A stretch of DNA of 64,000 nucleotides from Cryobacterium sp. SO1 (GTDB lineage: Bacteria; Actinomycetota; Actinomycetes; Actinomycetales; Microbacteriaceae). The stretch covers positions 3,534,001 through 3,598,000 of the forward strand of contig NZ_CP067394.1 of the NCBI RefSeq assembly GCF_004210215.2, in the 5' to 3' direction. Shown here piece after piece: positions 9,244-18,426 of this stretch. The first letter of the stretch is position 1. Each line of letters opens with the position of its first letter. The notes under the pieces are model-generated. The model was not told the DNA's origin, did not search any database, and saw nothing but the letters and a program-made list of their open reading frames with translations. A program made the translations under genes and the position numbers.

Positions 9244-10236
9244 TCAGTTCGCCGGGTCGACGGCTGCACCGTCCTCCCAGCGGTTGTTGCTCCACACATT
9301 GCCGGGCGCGTCGGAGTCGAACGACGTGATCGGCCCCCACTCGCCGCACTTGCTTGTTGTGCCGCGCTGCCAGACATTGTTGGTGAACCGGATGTCCCGG
9401 GTTCCGGCCGAATTCGGTTTCCCCGTCGTTGACCCTCCATAGGTGCAGTAGCCGCCTGACCCGGCGACGAACAGATTGCCGTCGATGATGTTGTTCTGGA
9501 TGACCGCGAAGTCACCATAGCCGGTGAGTGCTCCGGAGCAGCCACCGTCCGGCGGCACGTCGAGAGCATCGCACGCGATGGTGTTGCCGCGGATGACGGC
9601 GTTCGAGCCCATCCGGATTCCGGACTCGTGGTAATAACCCGTGGTGTCGGTGAACTGCCCGTGCACGTAAGACCCCTCAACCGTGCAGTCCCGATAACAC
9701 ATGACCGACCGTTTGCCGCCGGTCACGTGCACCCGGGTCGCCGTGAAGCTGACGTCGCCGATTCCGGTCACGGGGTTGTCACCCGAGTTGACCTCGCTGT
9801 CGGTGATGCTGAAGGAACCGGCGCCGTCGTCGGCGCTGTAAACGAACCCGTTGATCTGCGAACGAGTGATCACGACCCCAGGTGCGTCGATCTGCAGGGG
9901 CCAGCAGTCCACCCGCTTCCGGTCGATGACGGTGTCCGGCGTCGTGATCCGGCACTGGCCGGTGTAGTCCGAGAGGGTGGTGCCTTGCGGCAGCCCTGTC
10001 GTCTCGGCTGAGGGAAAATCCTCGGGAATCGTGCCGTTCCCCTTCGCCGGCTCTGTCGAGCCGGAGAGCGGGCCCGTGGAATCCTGGGGGCCCGGCGATC
10101 CCAGCGAGTCTGCGATCCACAGGCTCGCCGTGACGGCCAGCAGGACTAGGAACAGGGTCAGCGCGACGAAGCGTCTTCGCCGGAGTGCAGGCGTGCCGGA
10201 CGGACCTGCGTCCGGAGCATCGGGGGTGTGGGTCAT
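9244..10236 (-). CDS. Membrane-anchored right-handed beta-helix-like surface protein
   Basis: A 330-residue protein. Residues about 20-45 form a single membrane segment or uncleaved signal (basic RRRR before VALTLFLVLLAVTASLWIA), then a Ser/Gly/Pro-rich spacer. Residues about 85-325 have short repeating strands with Asn, Val and Ile ladders (for example SFSITDSEVNSG, NAVIRGNTIACD, FAVIQNNIIDG, IRFTNNVWQRG). This pattern is typical of parallel beta-helix proteins that bind or cut polysaccharides. Paired cysteines suggest disulphides outside the cell. No catalytic motif of a known lyase or hydrolase stands out. It is the last gene of the minus-strand polysaccharide operon, 23 bp after the acyl carrier protein gene, so it may bind or trim the product. 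Confidence 0.7.
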   Translation of the reverse strand: MTHTPDAPDAGPSGTPALRRRRFVALTLFLVLLAVTASLWIADSLGSPGPQDSTGPLSGSTEPAKGNGTIPEDFPSAETTGLPQGTTLSDYTGQCRITTPDTVIDRKRVDCWPLQIDAPGVVITRSQINGFVYSADDGAGSFSITDSEVNSGDNPVTGIGDVSFTATRVHVTGGKRSVMCYRDCTVEGSYVHGQFTDTTGYYHESGIRMGSNAVIRGNTIACDALDVPPDGGCSGALTGYGDFAVIQNNIIDGNLFVAGSGGYCTYGGSTTGKPNSAGTRDIRFTNNVWQRGTTSKCGEWGPITSFDSDAPGNVWSNNRWEDGAAVDPAN

Positions 10237-10259
10237 CGTGGGTCCGTTCGTGTTCGACC

Positions 10260-10517
10260 TCAGTCCGCGGCGAGTTTCGCATCGACGAACCCGGTGAGGC
10301 TGCCAACGGTGTCGAAGATGTCGGCACCGAACTCATCGTCGTCGACGGTGATGTCGAAGCGATCTTCGAGGGATGCCACGAGGCTCACGACCCCGAACGA
10401 ATCGAGTTCAGGCATCGACCCGAACAACGCGGTCTCCTCCCTCAGGTCTTCCGGGCGCTGCTGCAGTTCGAGGGCTTCGATCAGCACGGTGCGGACGGCG
10501 TTCAGAGTGTCGGTCAT
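10260..10517 (-). CDS. Acyl carrier protein
   Basis: An 85-residue acidic four-helix protein. Ser in ELDSFGVVSL (near residue 40) fits the 4'-phosphopantetheine attachment site, where most carriers have DSL. The flanking LEDRFDITVDDDEF helix matches the usual recognition helix. A GAAGGA box lies about 6 nt before the ATG. It follows, in the same operon, an AMP-forming acyl ligase and a fold-type III PLP decarboxylase, so it most likely carries an aminoacyl or other short acyl group rather than acting in fatty-acid synthesis. The pairing is known from surface-polysaccharide loci and from the butirosin pathway, where an amino acid is decarboxylated while bound to a carrier protein. Confidence 0.85.
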   Translation of the reverse strand: MTDTLNAVRTVLIEALELQQRPEDLREETALFGSMPELDSFGVVSLVASLEDRFDITVDDDEFGADIFDTVGSLTGFVDAKLAAD

Positions 10518-10535
10518 GGGTCTTCCTTCGTGGGA

Positions 10536-10595
10536 CTCGGGTGTGTTCAGCTCGGGTGTATTCAGCTCAGATGTGTTCAGCTCAGATGTGATCAA
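10536..10595 (-). repeat. Four tandem 15-bp units between decarboxylase and ACP genes
   Basis: Four 15-bp units (CTCGGGTGTGTTCAG, then two close variants, then a more diverged one) fill nearly all of the 74 bp between the decarboxylase stop and the ACP start. The last unit contains the decarboxylase stop codon. Because 15 is a multiple of three, the array can expand without changing frame. It spaces two genes in an operon whose other members overlap. Confidence 0.9.
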
Positions 10596-11818
10596 ACGAG
10601 GACCTCCGCGGGTGCGGGATGTCCGAGGAAGGCGGTCGGGCTGGCGGTCAGGCCGTACGCTCCGGCCTGGAAGATCACGATGAGGTCGTCGATGTCGGCC
10701 TGGGGCAGCTCGACTTCTTTGGCGAGCAGGTCGAGCGGGGTGCACAGGCACCCCACGACCGTGACGGTCTCCGTGGAGGCTCTCCCGACCCGGTTTCCGA
10801 CCGTGACGGGGTAGTTGCGGCGGATGGCCTGGCCGAAGTTGCCCGACGCGGCGAGCTGGTGATGCATGCCGCCGTCGACCACGAGGAACGTCGTACCCCG
10901 CGACACCTTGCGGTCCAGCACCCGGGTGACGTAGACCCCACACTCCCCCACCACGTACCGGCCGAGTTCGATGACGGGACGGGCCTCGGGCATCCGACTC
11001 GCGATCGGCCCGTCCACCAGCTCGTGGAGGTTCTCGGCGACGGCGCCGAGGTCGAGCGGCTGGTCTTTTTCGACATACGGGATGCCGAAGCCGCCACCCA
11101 GATTGAGGTAGCGCAGGGGCGTGGGCAGGTGCTCCGCGAGGCTGCTCACGAGGTCGACGGTGTGCCGTTGCGCTTCGGCGATCGTCACCGCGTTCAGGTT
11201 CTGCGAACCGGCGAAGACGTGGAAGCCGAGCACGTTGGCCCCCGCCGTCGCGTAGTCGCGCAGCACGCCGGGCACCAGTTCGGCGTCGATGCCGAATTGC
11301 TGCGGCCCACCGCCCATCCGCATGCCGGATCCTTTGACTGCGAAGTCGGGATTGACCCGCACGGCCACGTTCGGTTCGATCCCGAGTTGGTCGGCCGCGC
11401 TGAGCACCCGGCGGAATTCGGTGCTGGACTCCACCTCGATGAGGATGCCGGCTGCGACGGCCTGACGGATCTCCGCGGGTGTCTTGCCGGGGCCGGCGAA
11501 GCTGACTTGGCCGGCCGGGATGGTGGTGTCCAGTGCGGTCTGCAGCTCCAGCCCGGACGCCACGTCGATCCGGTCGAGCCGGCCGGCCAGGTGTTGCACG
11601 ACGGCGGGCATGGGATTCGCCTTCATCGCGAAGCTGAGTTCGACCCGTGCGGGCAGCGCCGAACGCAGCTCGTCGACCCGTCGGTCCAGCAGCGCCCGGT
11701 CGTAGGCGAAGAACGGCGTCGAACCGACACGAGCGGCGAGCCTGGACAGCGGCATCCCGCCGACCCGGAGTTCGCCGTCCACTGTGCCGAAGACGTCGAC
11801 GTGCTCCTGCGGCTTCAT
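10592..11818 (-). CDS. Fold-type III PLP-dependent decarboxylase, carrier-protein associated
   Basis: A 408-residue alanine-racemase-fold decarboxylase of the ornithine/diaminopimelate family. The PLP lysine lies in ELSFAMKANPMP (near residue 55-66). The phosphate-binding glycine loop is GGGFGIPY (near 240-250), and a Cys-containing loop with VVGCLCTPLDLL lies near 355. Lengths and motifs match decarboxylases that accompany an AMP-forming ligase and an ACP in polysaccharide loci, including the exosortase-A-associated set. By analogy with BtrK of butirosin synthesis, it may decarboxylate an amino acid tethered to the ACP. It starts with an ATGA overlap with the ligase gene, which implies coupled translation. 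The true substrate is unknown. Confidence 0.85.
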   Translation of the reverse strand: MKPQEHVDVFGTVDGELRVGGMPLSRLAARVGSTPFFAYDRALLDRRVDELRSALPARVELSFAMKANPMPAVVQHLAGRLDRIDVASGLELQTALDTTIPAGQVSFAGPGKTPAEIRQAVAAGILIEVESSTEFRRVLSAADQLGIEPNVAVRVNPDFAVKGSGMRMGGGPQQFGIDAELVPGVLRDYATAGANVLGFHVFAGSQNLNAVTIAEAQRHTVDLVSSLAEHLPTPLRYLNLGGGFGIPYVEKDQPLDLGAVAENLHELVDGPIASRMPEARPVIELGRYVVGECGVYVTRVLDRKVSRGTTFLVVDGGMHHQLAASGNFGQAIRRNYPVTVGNRVGRASTETVTVVGCLCTPLDLLAKEVELPQADIDDLIVIFQAGAYGLTASPTAFLGHPAPAEVLV

Positions 11819-13422
11819 CCGGAGACCTCCGCCAGGACTTCGGCCACAAGCCGGGTCCGATCATACTTACCGTTGGGCGAGCGGGGCACCGACTCGCGAG
11901 GCTCGATGCGAGCCGGCACCATGTAGAGCGGCAGGCGCTGTCGGAGGGCGGCGGCGAGCGCGCCGATGTCAAGGTCGAGGTCTGGCGACGTCGCCGTGAC
12001 CACAAGCACAATCCTTTGGCCCAGCGCCGGGTCCTCCTCACCGAGGGCGATCGCATCGCGCACGAGGCCGGTGCTGTAAGCGGCCTCCTCGATCTCGCTG
12101 GGGCTCACCCGGTACCCCGACGTCTTGATCATGTCGTCGGTACGGCCGACGAAATACAGGAAGCCCTCCTGGTCGGCCACGACGGTGTCTCCCGACCAGA
12201 CCGCACGCTCGGGGGCGCGCCACGGTTGCTGGGGGTGGAGCACCGGCCGGTATCGTTCTGCCGTGCGGATCGGGTCGTTCCAGTAGCCGAGCGCGACCAG
12301 GGCGCCCCGGTGCACAAGTTCCCCCTCCTCGCCCGGCGAGCAGGGCGTGCCGTCGGGGCGAAGGACGAGGATCTCGGCATTCGGGATGGCGCGGCCGATC
12401 GAGTCGGGACGTCGATCGATCTCGGCCGGATCGAGGTAGGTCGACCGGAACGCCTCCGTGAGCCCGTACATGAGGTACGGGTCGGCTGCTGCGAAGATGC
12501 CCCGCAGACGGTCAAGGGTCAGCCTGGGCATCCGGCCGCCCGTGTTCGCCCAGTACCGCAGCCGGCCCGCCGCTGCCGTCGGCCAGGCCAGCTCGGCCAG
12601 TTGAAGCCAGAGCGGGGGTACGCAGGTGAGGCCGGTGACACCGTACTGCTCGCACAGCTTGGGCACCTCCTGCGGCAGCAGGTAGTTCATCAGCACACAG
12701 TGCGCGCCGACGGAGAAGGCCGTCGTCACCTGGCTCAGCCCGGCATCGAAGCTCAGCGGCAGCACGCTGAGGATGACGTCGTCGCTGGAGTTCCCCAGGT
12801 AGGAACTGACGCTTTCGGCTCCCATGATCAGGTTGCGGTGGCTGAGCACGACCCCCTTGGGCTTTCCGGTGCTGCCGGAGGTGTACAGGATCGCGGCCGG
12901 GTCGAGGTCGATCGCCGGTGACGGGGACAGGTCGCCCGCCGCGGCCTGCCCGGCGTCCCAGCCGTGCACCTCCCAGGATCCTTCCGGGTTGGGCGTTCCG
13001 GCGCCGACGACGATCACGTGCACGACCTGGGTGACCGGCAGCACCGGCCCGAGCCGGCCGAGCCGGTCGGCGGAGGTGACAAGCACCGCCGCGCCGCTGT
13101 CTTGCAGGATGTGCTGCACTTGGGCTGCCTTGAGCACGTGGTTGACCGGAACGAAGACGCCACCGGCCGCGGAGACGGCGAAGATCGCCGCGACGGTTTC
13201 AACGCGTTTCTCCAGGTAGATCGCGACCCGGTCGCCACGCCGCATGCCCAGGGCCTGCAGCTGTCCGGCGGCGGCGCGCGCCATCCGCCAAGTGTCGCCG
13301 TAACCGATGGTGGCATTCCGGTAGCTCAGCGCCGGCGCGTCCGGTGTGCGCACCGCCGCCTGCTGGAGGAGGTGGTGGAAGTTCGTCCTCACCGGCTGGT
13401 CCCGGTCGGGCTCGGCGCTCAT
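11815..13422 (-). CDS. AMP-forming acyl ligase (adenylating enzyme)
   Basis: A 535-residue ANL-superfamily enzyme that would activate a carboxylic or amino acid as an adenylate and load it onto CoA or, more likely here, the nearby ACP. Core motifs are all present: AILYTSGSTGKPKG (near 175-190), LMYGLTEAF (near 315), SGDTVVADQEGFLYFVGRTD (near 410-430), the hinge MIKTSGYRVSP and the catalytic-lysine region SPNGKYDR near the C-terminus. It overlaps the aminotransferase gene before it and the decarboxylase gene after it by 4 bp. The binding-pocket residues cannot be resolved by eye, so the acid is not named. Confidence 0.88.
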   Translation of the reverse strand: MSAEPDRDQPVRTNFHHLLQQAAVRTPDAPALSYRNATIGYGDTWRMARAAAGQLQALGMRRGDRVAIYLEKRVETVAAIFAVSAAGGVFVPVNHVLKAAQVQHILQDSGAAVLVTSADRLGRLGPVLPVTQVVHVIVVGAGTPNPEGSWEVHGWDAGQAAAGDLSPSPAIDLDPAAILYTSGSTGKPKGVVLSHRNLIMGAESVSSYLGNSSDDVILSVLPLSFDAGLSQVTTAFSVGAHCVLMNYLLPQEVPKLCEQYGVTGLTCVPPLWLQLAELAWPTAAAGRLRYWANTGGRMPRLTLDRLRGIFAAADPYLMYGLTEAFRSTYLDPAEIDRRPDSIGRAIPNAEILVLRPDGTPCSPGEEGELVHRGALVALGYWNDPIRTAERYRPVLHPQQPWRAPERAVWSGDTVVADQEGFLYFVGRTDDMIKTSGYRVSPSEIEEAAYSTGLVRDAIALGEEDPALGQRIVLVVTATSPDLDLDIGALAAALRQRLPLYMVPARIEPRESVPRSPNGKYDRTRLVAEVLAEVSG

Positions 13423-14573
13423 GAGACGGCCCGGTCAGCCAGGACCGGCCGCGACTCGACCGTCGTTGCCGATGTCACACTGCCTTGGAGCGCGTCGGCG
13501 ACCTCGGATTGCTGAATCGCGGTGAGGTGCGGGTACATCGGCAGGGAGAGGATCCGGCGGGCGGCAGCTTCAGCCACCGGGAACTGGCCGTCCCGATAGC
13601 CGAGGCCCGCGTAGGCGGCCGTCAGATGCAACGGCGTCGGATAGTGGATGGCCGCGCCGATGCCGGCGGCCCCGAGGTCGGCGAGCACCCGGTCGCGTTC
13701 GCTGACCTGCACGACGTAGAGATGCCAGACGTCCTCGTTGCCGGGGCGGGTGGCCGGCACGCGCACGCCGGGCACGTCGGCGAGCAGGTCGGCGTACCGC
13801 ACGGCGGCCGCGCGGCGGGCGGTGTTCCATCGGTCGAGCCGGCGCAGCTTTGCCCGCAGCACCGTGGCCTGCACGGCGTCCAGCCGCGAGTTCACGCCGG
13901 CCCGGTCGTGCACGTACTTGACCGAGCTGCCGTGCGCGCCGAAGTTCCGGACGAACTCCGCGACGGCCGGGTCGTCGGTGAGCACAGCGCCGGCATCGCC
14001 GGCGGCACCGAGATTCTTGCCGGGGTAGAAGCTCGTCGCGGCGACCCGGCCGAGCGAGCCGGCTCGGCCGAGCGTCGAGGTGGCACCCTGCGATTGGGCG
14101 GCGTCCTCCACCATCGCCAGCCCGTGCCGGTTCGCGATCGGGATGAGCGCCTCCATCGGTGCGGTCTGGCCGTACAGGTGAACGGGCACGATCGCCCGGG
14201 TGCGCGTGGTGACCGCCGCAGCGACGGCGGCGGGGTCGATGAGGAGGTACTGCTCGTCGACGTCGACGAAGACCGGGATAGCGCCGAGACGCGTCGCGGC
14301 CTCGGCGGTCGCGATGAACGTGTTGACGGGGATGATGACCTCGTCGCCGGGGCGGACGCCGACGGCGCGGAGCGCGAGCTCGACGGCGTCGGTACCGTTG
14401 GCCACGCCGACGCAGTGCTTGGTGCCGATGTACGCGGCGTACTCCCGCTCGAATGCGGCGACCTCGGCGCCGCCGACGAACGCCGCTGAGATGAACTGCG
14501 CCTGCCAGGTGGGCAGCACCTCGTCGGCGATCTCCGCCTGCTGGGCGACCAGATCGAGAAAGGGAACCCTCAT
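13419..14573 (-). CDS. DegT/DnrJ/EryC1/StrS sugar aminotransferase (second copy in operon)
   Basis: A 384-residue PLP enzyme that transaminates keto-sugar nucleotides. It shows the [11 protein letters not shown] start typical of WbpE/VioA/FdtB types, [14 protein letters not shown] (near 55-70), [12 protein letters not shown] and [10 protein letters not shown] (near 150-165), and [16 protein letters not shown] with the Schiff-base lysine near residue 186. The WbpE-like start favours 3-keto sugar nucleotides, but this needs a phylogeny. It sits between the acyltransferase and acyl ligase genes, with ATGA overlaps on both sides, so its amine may be the acceptor for the activated acyl group. Confidence 0.9.
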   Translation of the reverse strand: MRVPFLDLVAQQAEIADEVLPTWQAQFISAAFVGGAEVAAFEREYAAYIGTKHCVGVANGTDAVELALRAVGVRPGDEVIIPVNTFIATAEAATRLGAIPVFVDVDEQYLLIDPAAVAAAVTTRTRAIVPVHLYGQTAPMEALIPIANRHGLAMVEDAAQSQGATSTLGRAGSLGRVAATSFYPGKNLGAAGDAGAVLTDDPAVAEFVRNFGAHGSSVKYVHDRAGVNSRLDAVQATVLRAKLRRLDRWNTARRAAAVRYADLLADVPGVRVPATRPGNEDVWHLYVVQVSERDRVLADLGAAGIGAAIHYPTPLHLTAAYAGLGYRDGQFPVAEAAARRILSLPMYPHLTAIQQSEVADALQGSVTSATTVESRPVLADRAVS

Positions 14574-15211
14574 GCTGTAGCTACCTCTCTGGGGCGGGCC
14601 GGTACGCCCAACCAGGTTTCTTCGGATGGCAGGTCCTGGGTGAGCGCGGCGCCCATTCCCAGCACCGCGTATTTACCGACTCGCAGACCCTCGCGCACAC
14701 TGGCGTTCATGCCCAGGTACGCGCCCTCACCGATCCAGGCATGGCCGCCGAGTGCGACCCCCGCGCAGAGCGTGGCGAAAGACTCGATGAGGTCGTCATG
14801 GGTCAGCGTCACGTTCGGCATCACAACGACGTGCCGGCCGAGCTCCACGTTCGTGGTCAGGACGACGCCGGCGAGCAGGATGCTGCCCACCCCCACCGTG
14901 CAATCCTTCGGTACCACCACGCTGGGGTCGATGATGCTGACGTAGTCGTCGTTGCTGCGGCCGGTTCCGGCCAGGCGGGCCGCGATCGCGGCCCGCGCGG
15001 CGCCGCGTCCGGCGCAGATGACCAGCCGGGCCCGCGGGTGCTCGGCGGCCTGCCCGGTTCCGCCCAGGATCGGCAGCCCGTCCAGGCTTTTGCCCCACAG
15101 TGCCCTGTCGTCGTCGAGGTAGCCGATCGCGGTGTGCTGACCCGATCGGCGCAGCACCGACAGCGCCTCCCTGGCCAGGCCGCTCGCCGCGACGAGCAGC
15201 ACATCAGCCAT
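14570..15211 (-). CDS. NeuD/PglD-family hexapeptide acyltransferase
   Basis: A 213-residue sugar O- or N-acyltransferase. The N-terminal Rossmann-like part starts [19 protein letters not shown], followed by a GYLDDD motif near residue 30-37. The C-terminal two-thirds is a left-handed beta helix with hexapeptide periodicity ([20 protein letters not shown], then [20 protein letters not shown]). This architecture is that of PglD, which N-acetylates a 4-amino sugar nucleotide, and of sialic acid O-acetyltransferase NeuD. ATG at 15211 is chosen because the longer frame has no family similarity. It overlaps the upstream DegT gene by 8 bp and the next DegT gene by 4 bp. The acyl donor could be acetyl-CoA or the ACP-bound group. 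Confidence 0.88.
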   Translation of the reverse strand: MADVLLVAASGLAREALSVLRRSGQHTAIGYLDDDRALWGKSLDGLPILGGTGQAAEHPRARLVICAGRGAARAAIAARLAGTGRSNDDYVSIIDPSVVVPKDCTVGVGSILLAGVVLTTNVELGRHVVVMPNVTLTHDDLIESFATLCAGVALGGHAWIGEGAYLGMNASVREGLRVGKYAVLGMGAALTQDLPSEETWLGVPARPREVATA

Positions 15212-16355
15212 GGGCCACCACCGTGAGCGGGGCGAGCATCGCGTCGATGACGGTGGCCTGTTGGGCGCCATCAAGCTGGTGATACAGCGGCAGGATCAGG
15301 GTGGTGCCGGTGAGGCGCTCAGACACCGGCAGCGGGATGCGCTGTGACGGGCTGCCGGAATAGGCCGGCTGCAGGTGCGACGACATGATGCCCCGGCGAG
15401 CCGAGATCCCGGCTTCGGCCAGGTGCAGCAGCAACGTCTCCCGATCGAGCGGATACTCCTCGCCGACCTCGACCCAGTAGGACTGGTAGTTCGAGGTGCC
15501 CCACTCGGGGTCTCGCACCGGACGGAGCCCGTCGACGCCGGCCAGGGCCGCGGTGTACCTGTCGGCGATCTCACGTCGCCGGCGCACAATCTGCGACAGG
15601 CGCCCCAGCTGCACGATGCCCACGGCAGCCTGCAGGTCGGTCATCCGATAGTTGAACCCGATCTCCAGGTATTCTTCGGCCGGTGCGAGAACGCTCGCCT
15701 GCCGGTCGTTCGCCGACACGCTCATGGCGTGCTCCCGCAGTCGTCTGGCGCGGGCGGCCCAGTCCGCGTTCGAGGTCGTGAGCATGCCGCCCTCCCCGGT
15801 GGTCAACAGCTTGCGCGGGTGGAAGGACCACGCGGCGAGCACGGCCCCCGCCCCGACCGGGCGACCCTTATAGGTGGACCCGGCGCCGCAGGCGGCGTCT
15901 TCGATCACCACGATGCCCAGCGGGTCGCACAGGGCGCGGATCGGGTCGAGGTCGACCGGAACACCGCCCTGGTCGACCACGATGACGGCACGTGTGCGAT
16001 CAGTGATGGCGGCGGCGACGCCGTCCGCCGTGACGCATCCGGTGTCGGGGTCGACGTCGATGAAGATCGGTCGCGCGCCGACGTAGGTGGGCGCGTTCGC
16101 CGTGGCGACGAAGGAGAATGACGGCACGATCACCTCATCGCCGGCTTCGACACCGGCCACAATCAGCGCCAGGTGCAGGGCGGTGGTGCAGTTCGAGGTC
16201 GCTATGGCGTGTTCGGCCTGCATCGAAGCTGCGAACTCGTGCTCGAACTGAGCGACCCTGGGCCCTTGGGCCACCCAGCCGGACTCGATCACCTCACTGA
16301 GGGCGAGGATCTCCTCGGCGCCCATCCACGGCTTCATCACGTTGATGCGGCTCAT
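15204..16355 (-). CDS. DegT/DnrJ/EryC1/StrS sugar aminotransferase (first copy in operon)
   Basis: A 383-residue aminotransferase of the perosamine/PglE type. [20 protein letters not shown] near the N-terminus, [13 protein letters not shown], the central [10 protein letters not shown] (near 155-165) and [13 protein letters not shown], with the PLP lysine near residue 185, are seen. The LPLYHQL ending also fits. The IPLP and HLQPAYSG region matches enzymes that act on 4-keto-6-deoxy sugars, although no 4,6-dehydratase is clear in the window. ATG at 16355 overlaps the epimerase stop by 4 bp. The pairing with the hexapeptide acyltransferase immediately downstream recalls the PglE-PglD steps of bacillosamine synthesis. 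Confidence 0.9.
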   Translation of the reverse strand: MSRINVMKPWMGAEEILALSEVIESGWVAQGPRVAQFEHEFAASMQAEHAIATSNCTTALHLALIVAGVEAGDEVIVPSFSFVATANAPTYVGARPIFIDVDPDTGCVTADGVAAAITDRTRAVIVVDQGGVPVDLDPIRALCDPLGIVVIEDAACGAGSTYKGRPVGAGAVLAAWSFHPRKLLTTGEGGMLTTSNADWAARARRLREHAMSVSANDRQASVLAPAEEYLEIGFNYRMTDLQAAVGIVQLGRLSQIVRRRREIADRYTAALAGVDGLRPVRDPEWGTSNYQSYWVEVGEEYPLDRETLLLHLAEAGISARRGIMSSHLQPAYSGSPSQRIPLPVSERLTGTTLILPLYHQLDGAQQATVIDAMLAPLTVVAHG

Positions 16356-17347
16356 GAGACAGCGCTCACTCGACGGGCCGAGATCTCTTCGCGCTGTGGC
16401 TGCCACCAGTCGACGAGCCGTCGTAGGCCCTCGTGCAGTCCGACCTGGGCCTCAAAGCCGAGGTCCAGGCGTGCCGCGCCGGTGTCGGCCAGGCGGCGGA
16501 TCACGCCATTGACCGCACGGTCCGGCCCGTGCTCCACCGCCAGGTCGGAGCCCATCACCTCCAGCAGCGCCTCGGCCAGCCCCAGCAGGGTGGTCTCGGT
16601 GCCGCTGGCCACGTTGTAGACGCCCTCGGTGCGATCGCCGGCGGCGGCCAGGATGTTCGCCCTGGCGATATCGGTGGTGAAGATGAAGTCCATGGTCTGT
16701 AGCCCGTCACCGTAGATCAGCGGCGGCTTGCCGTCGGCGATACGCTCCATCCAGCGCACCAGGACCTCGGTGTAGAGACCGTGCACATCCATCCGCGGAC
16801 CGTAAACGTTGAAGTAACGCAGGGCCACGTAGTCCAGCCCGTACATGGCGTGGAAGCTGCGCAGCATCCCCTCACCGAAGGACTTGGCCGCGCCGTAGAA
16901 GGTGTCGTTGTTGTGATCGTGATGGCTCTCCGGCGTGGGGAAGACCTCGGCGAGGCCGTAGACCGAGGCGCTGGACGCGGAGACGACCTTGTCGACACCG
17001 TGGGCAGCTGCGGCCTCCAGCACATTGAACGTTCCGTCGGCCAACACCTCGTTGGCGAGGCGGGGTTCTTCGGCGCACTGGGTGATGCGAATCGCCGCCT
17101 GGTGGAAGACCAGGCGCTTGCCCGCTGTCACCCTGTGCACCAGGGCTGCGTCACGGATGTCACCGTCGATCACCGACACCCGCCCGTCGGCCATCGCCTG
17201 GTCGAGGTTGGCCATCCGCCCGCGCACGAAGTTGTCCAGCACATCGATGTGCTCGACCCCCGCGTCGAGCAACTGGTCGACGATCGTGGAACCGATGGTG
17301 CCGGCTCCCCCGGTGACCAGCACCCGGGCGCCCCGCAGCACGGTCAT
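16352..17347 (-). CDS. NAD-dependent sugar epimerase/dehydratase
   Basis: A 331-residue extended short-chain dehydrogenase acting on nucleotide sugars. It has the Rossmann motif TGGAGTIGSTIVDQLL (near 12-27), an aspartate near VIDGDIRD, the SSASVYG strand and the catalytic YGAAKSFGEG (YxxxK, near 152-160), then RYFNVYGPRMDVHG. The sequence matches UDP-glucose 4-epimerase or WbpP-like enzymes better than 4,6-dehydratases. It is the second gene of the operon and overlaps both neighbours by 4 bp. It probably sets the stereochemistry of the sugar that the aminotransferases then modify. Confidence 0.9.
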   Translation of the reverse strand: MTVLRGARVLVTGGAGTIGSTIVDQLLDAGVEHIDVLDNFVRGRMANLDQAMADGRVSVIDGDIRDAALVHRVTAGKRLVFHQAAIRITQCAEEPRLANEVLADGTFNVLEAAAAHGVDKVVSASSASVYGLAEVFPTPESHHDHNNDTFYGAAKSFGEGMLRSFHAMYGLDYVALRYFNVYGPRMDVHGLYTEVLVRWMERIADGKPPLIYGDGLQTMDFIFTTDIARANILAAAGDRTEGVYNVASGTETTLLGLAEALLEVMGSDLAVEHGPDRAVNGVIRRLADTGAARLDLGFEAQVGLHEGLRRLVDWWQPQREEISARRVSAVS

Positions 17348-18426
17348 GCCCGCTCTCCAGCCAGTTGGGCGTGCAGCACGGTGGCCTGCGGCGTGATCGG
17401 ATAGGTGACCACGGCGTTCTCGGCCAGGCTGCGGCTGGCGGCCTCGAGCACCTCGAGCACCCGCAGCCCAGACCCGGCGTCGGTGCGCGGGGCGCGCCGC
17501 TCCCTGATGCTCGTGGCGAACTCGGTGACCATGGAATCCAGTGCCTCCCGCTCCGACAGGGCGGGCGACCAGGTGTCCCCCAGCCGGTAGGAGATCGCGG
17601 CGGCCCGTCGTTCGAGTCCGTCCAGGGATTGGGTCTCCAGGTCCACGCCGCGGTCGTAGACGCTGACCCGCTGCTGCGGGTTGAGGTCGTCCCAGACCAG
17701 GGTGCGCTTGGTTCCGCCGATGATCATGGTGCGGATCTTCGTGGGGCTCAGCCAGTTGACATGGACGTGCGCGATGGCTCCGTGTTGGAGCGGCAGGGTG
17801 AGGTATCCGACACAGGCTTTTCCGGCGCCGAGCGGGTCAGCTCCCTGCGCCGACACGCTGAGCGGGCGCAGACCACCGGGCAGGACGAAGTCGATGATCG
17901 ACAAATCGTGCGGGGCGAGGTCCCAGAACACGTCGACGTCCGGCTGGATCAGGCCGAGATTGATCCGGACGGAGTCGATGAAGAGGATGTCGCCGAGGGC
18001 GCCCTCGTCGATCAGCTCACGGATCTTCAGCACCGCCGGGGTGTAGCAGTAGGTGTGGTCGGTCATCAGGACCAACGAATTCTCGGCGGCCACCCGCGCC
18101 ATCTCGGCACCGCGCCCGCTGGTGTCAGCGAGCGGCTTTTCCACCAGAACGTGTTTCCCGGCGGCGAGCGCCGCGCAGGCGATGTCGTGATGGGTCGCCG
18201 CCGGCGTCGCGATGGCGACGGCGTCCAGGCTGTCATCGGCGAGCAAGGATTCGACGGACGACGTCACCCGCACCCCGCTCCCGGGCCCCGCCAGGCGCGC
18301 CGCGCGGTCGGCGTCGAGGTCACAGACCGCGGCGAGTTCCCAGTGCGGGCTCGCCCGGAAATTCCGGGCCAGATTCGGCCCCCAGTACCCGGCGCCGATG
18401 ACGGCGATCCGCAACGTATCGGTCAC
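17344..18426 (-). CDS. Gfo/Idh/MocA-family sugar oxidoreductase, first gene of the operon
   Basis: A 360-residue NAD(P)-dependent dehydrogenase. The N-terminal dinucleotide fold shows AVIGAGYWGPNLARNF (near 8-24), and the catalytic EKPLA motif is near 96-100. The C-terminal sheet domain includes DLAPHDLSIIDF (near 168-180), as in WbpB-type enzymes that oxidise the 3-position of UDP-amino sugars before a DegT transamination. The start is GTG at 18426 with AGGGG about 6 nt upstream. It is the promoter-proximal gene of a nine-gene unit running to 9244. Its first nine codons and leader recur at 1.2 kb. Confidence 0.88.
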   Translation of the reverse strand: MTDTLRIAVIGAGYWGPNLARNFRASPHWELAAVCDLDADRAARLAGPGSGVRVTSSVESLLADDSLDAVAIATPAATHHDIACAALAAGKHVLVEKPLADTSGRGAEMARVAAENSLVLMTDHTYCYTPAVLKIRELIDEGALGDILFIDSVRINLGLIQPDVDVFWDLAPHDLSIIDFVLPGGLRPLSVSAQGADPLGAGKACVGYLTLPLQHGAIAHVHVNWLSPTKIRTMIIGGTKRTLVWDDLNPQQRVSVYDRGVDLETQSLDGLERRAAAISYRLGDTWSPALSEREALDSMVTEFATSIRERRAPRTDAGSGLRVLEVLEAASRSLAENAVVTYPITPQATVLHAQLAGERA

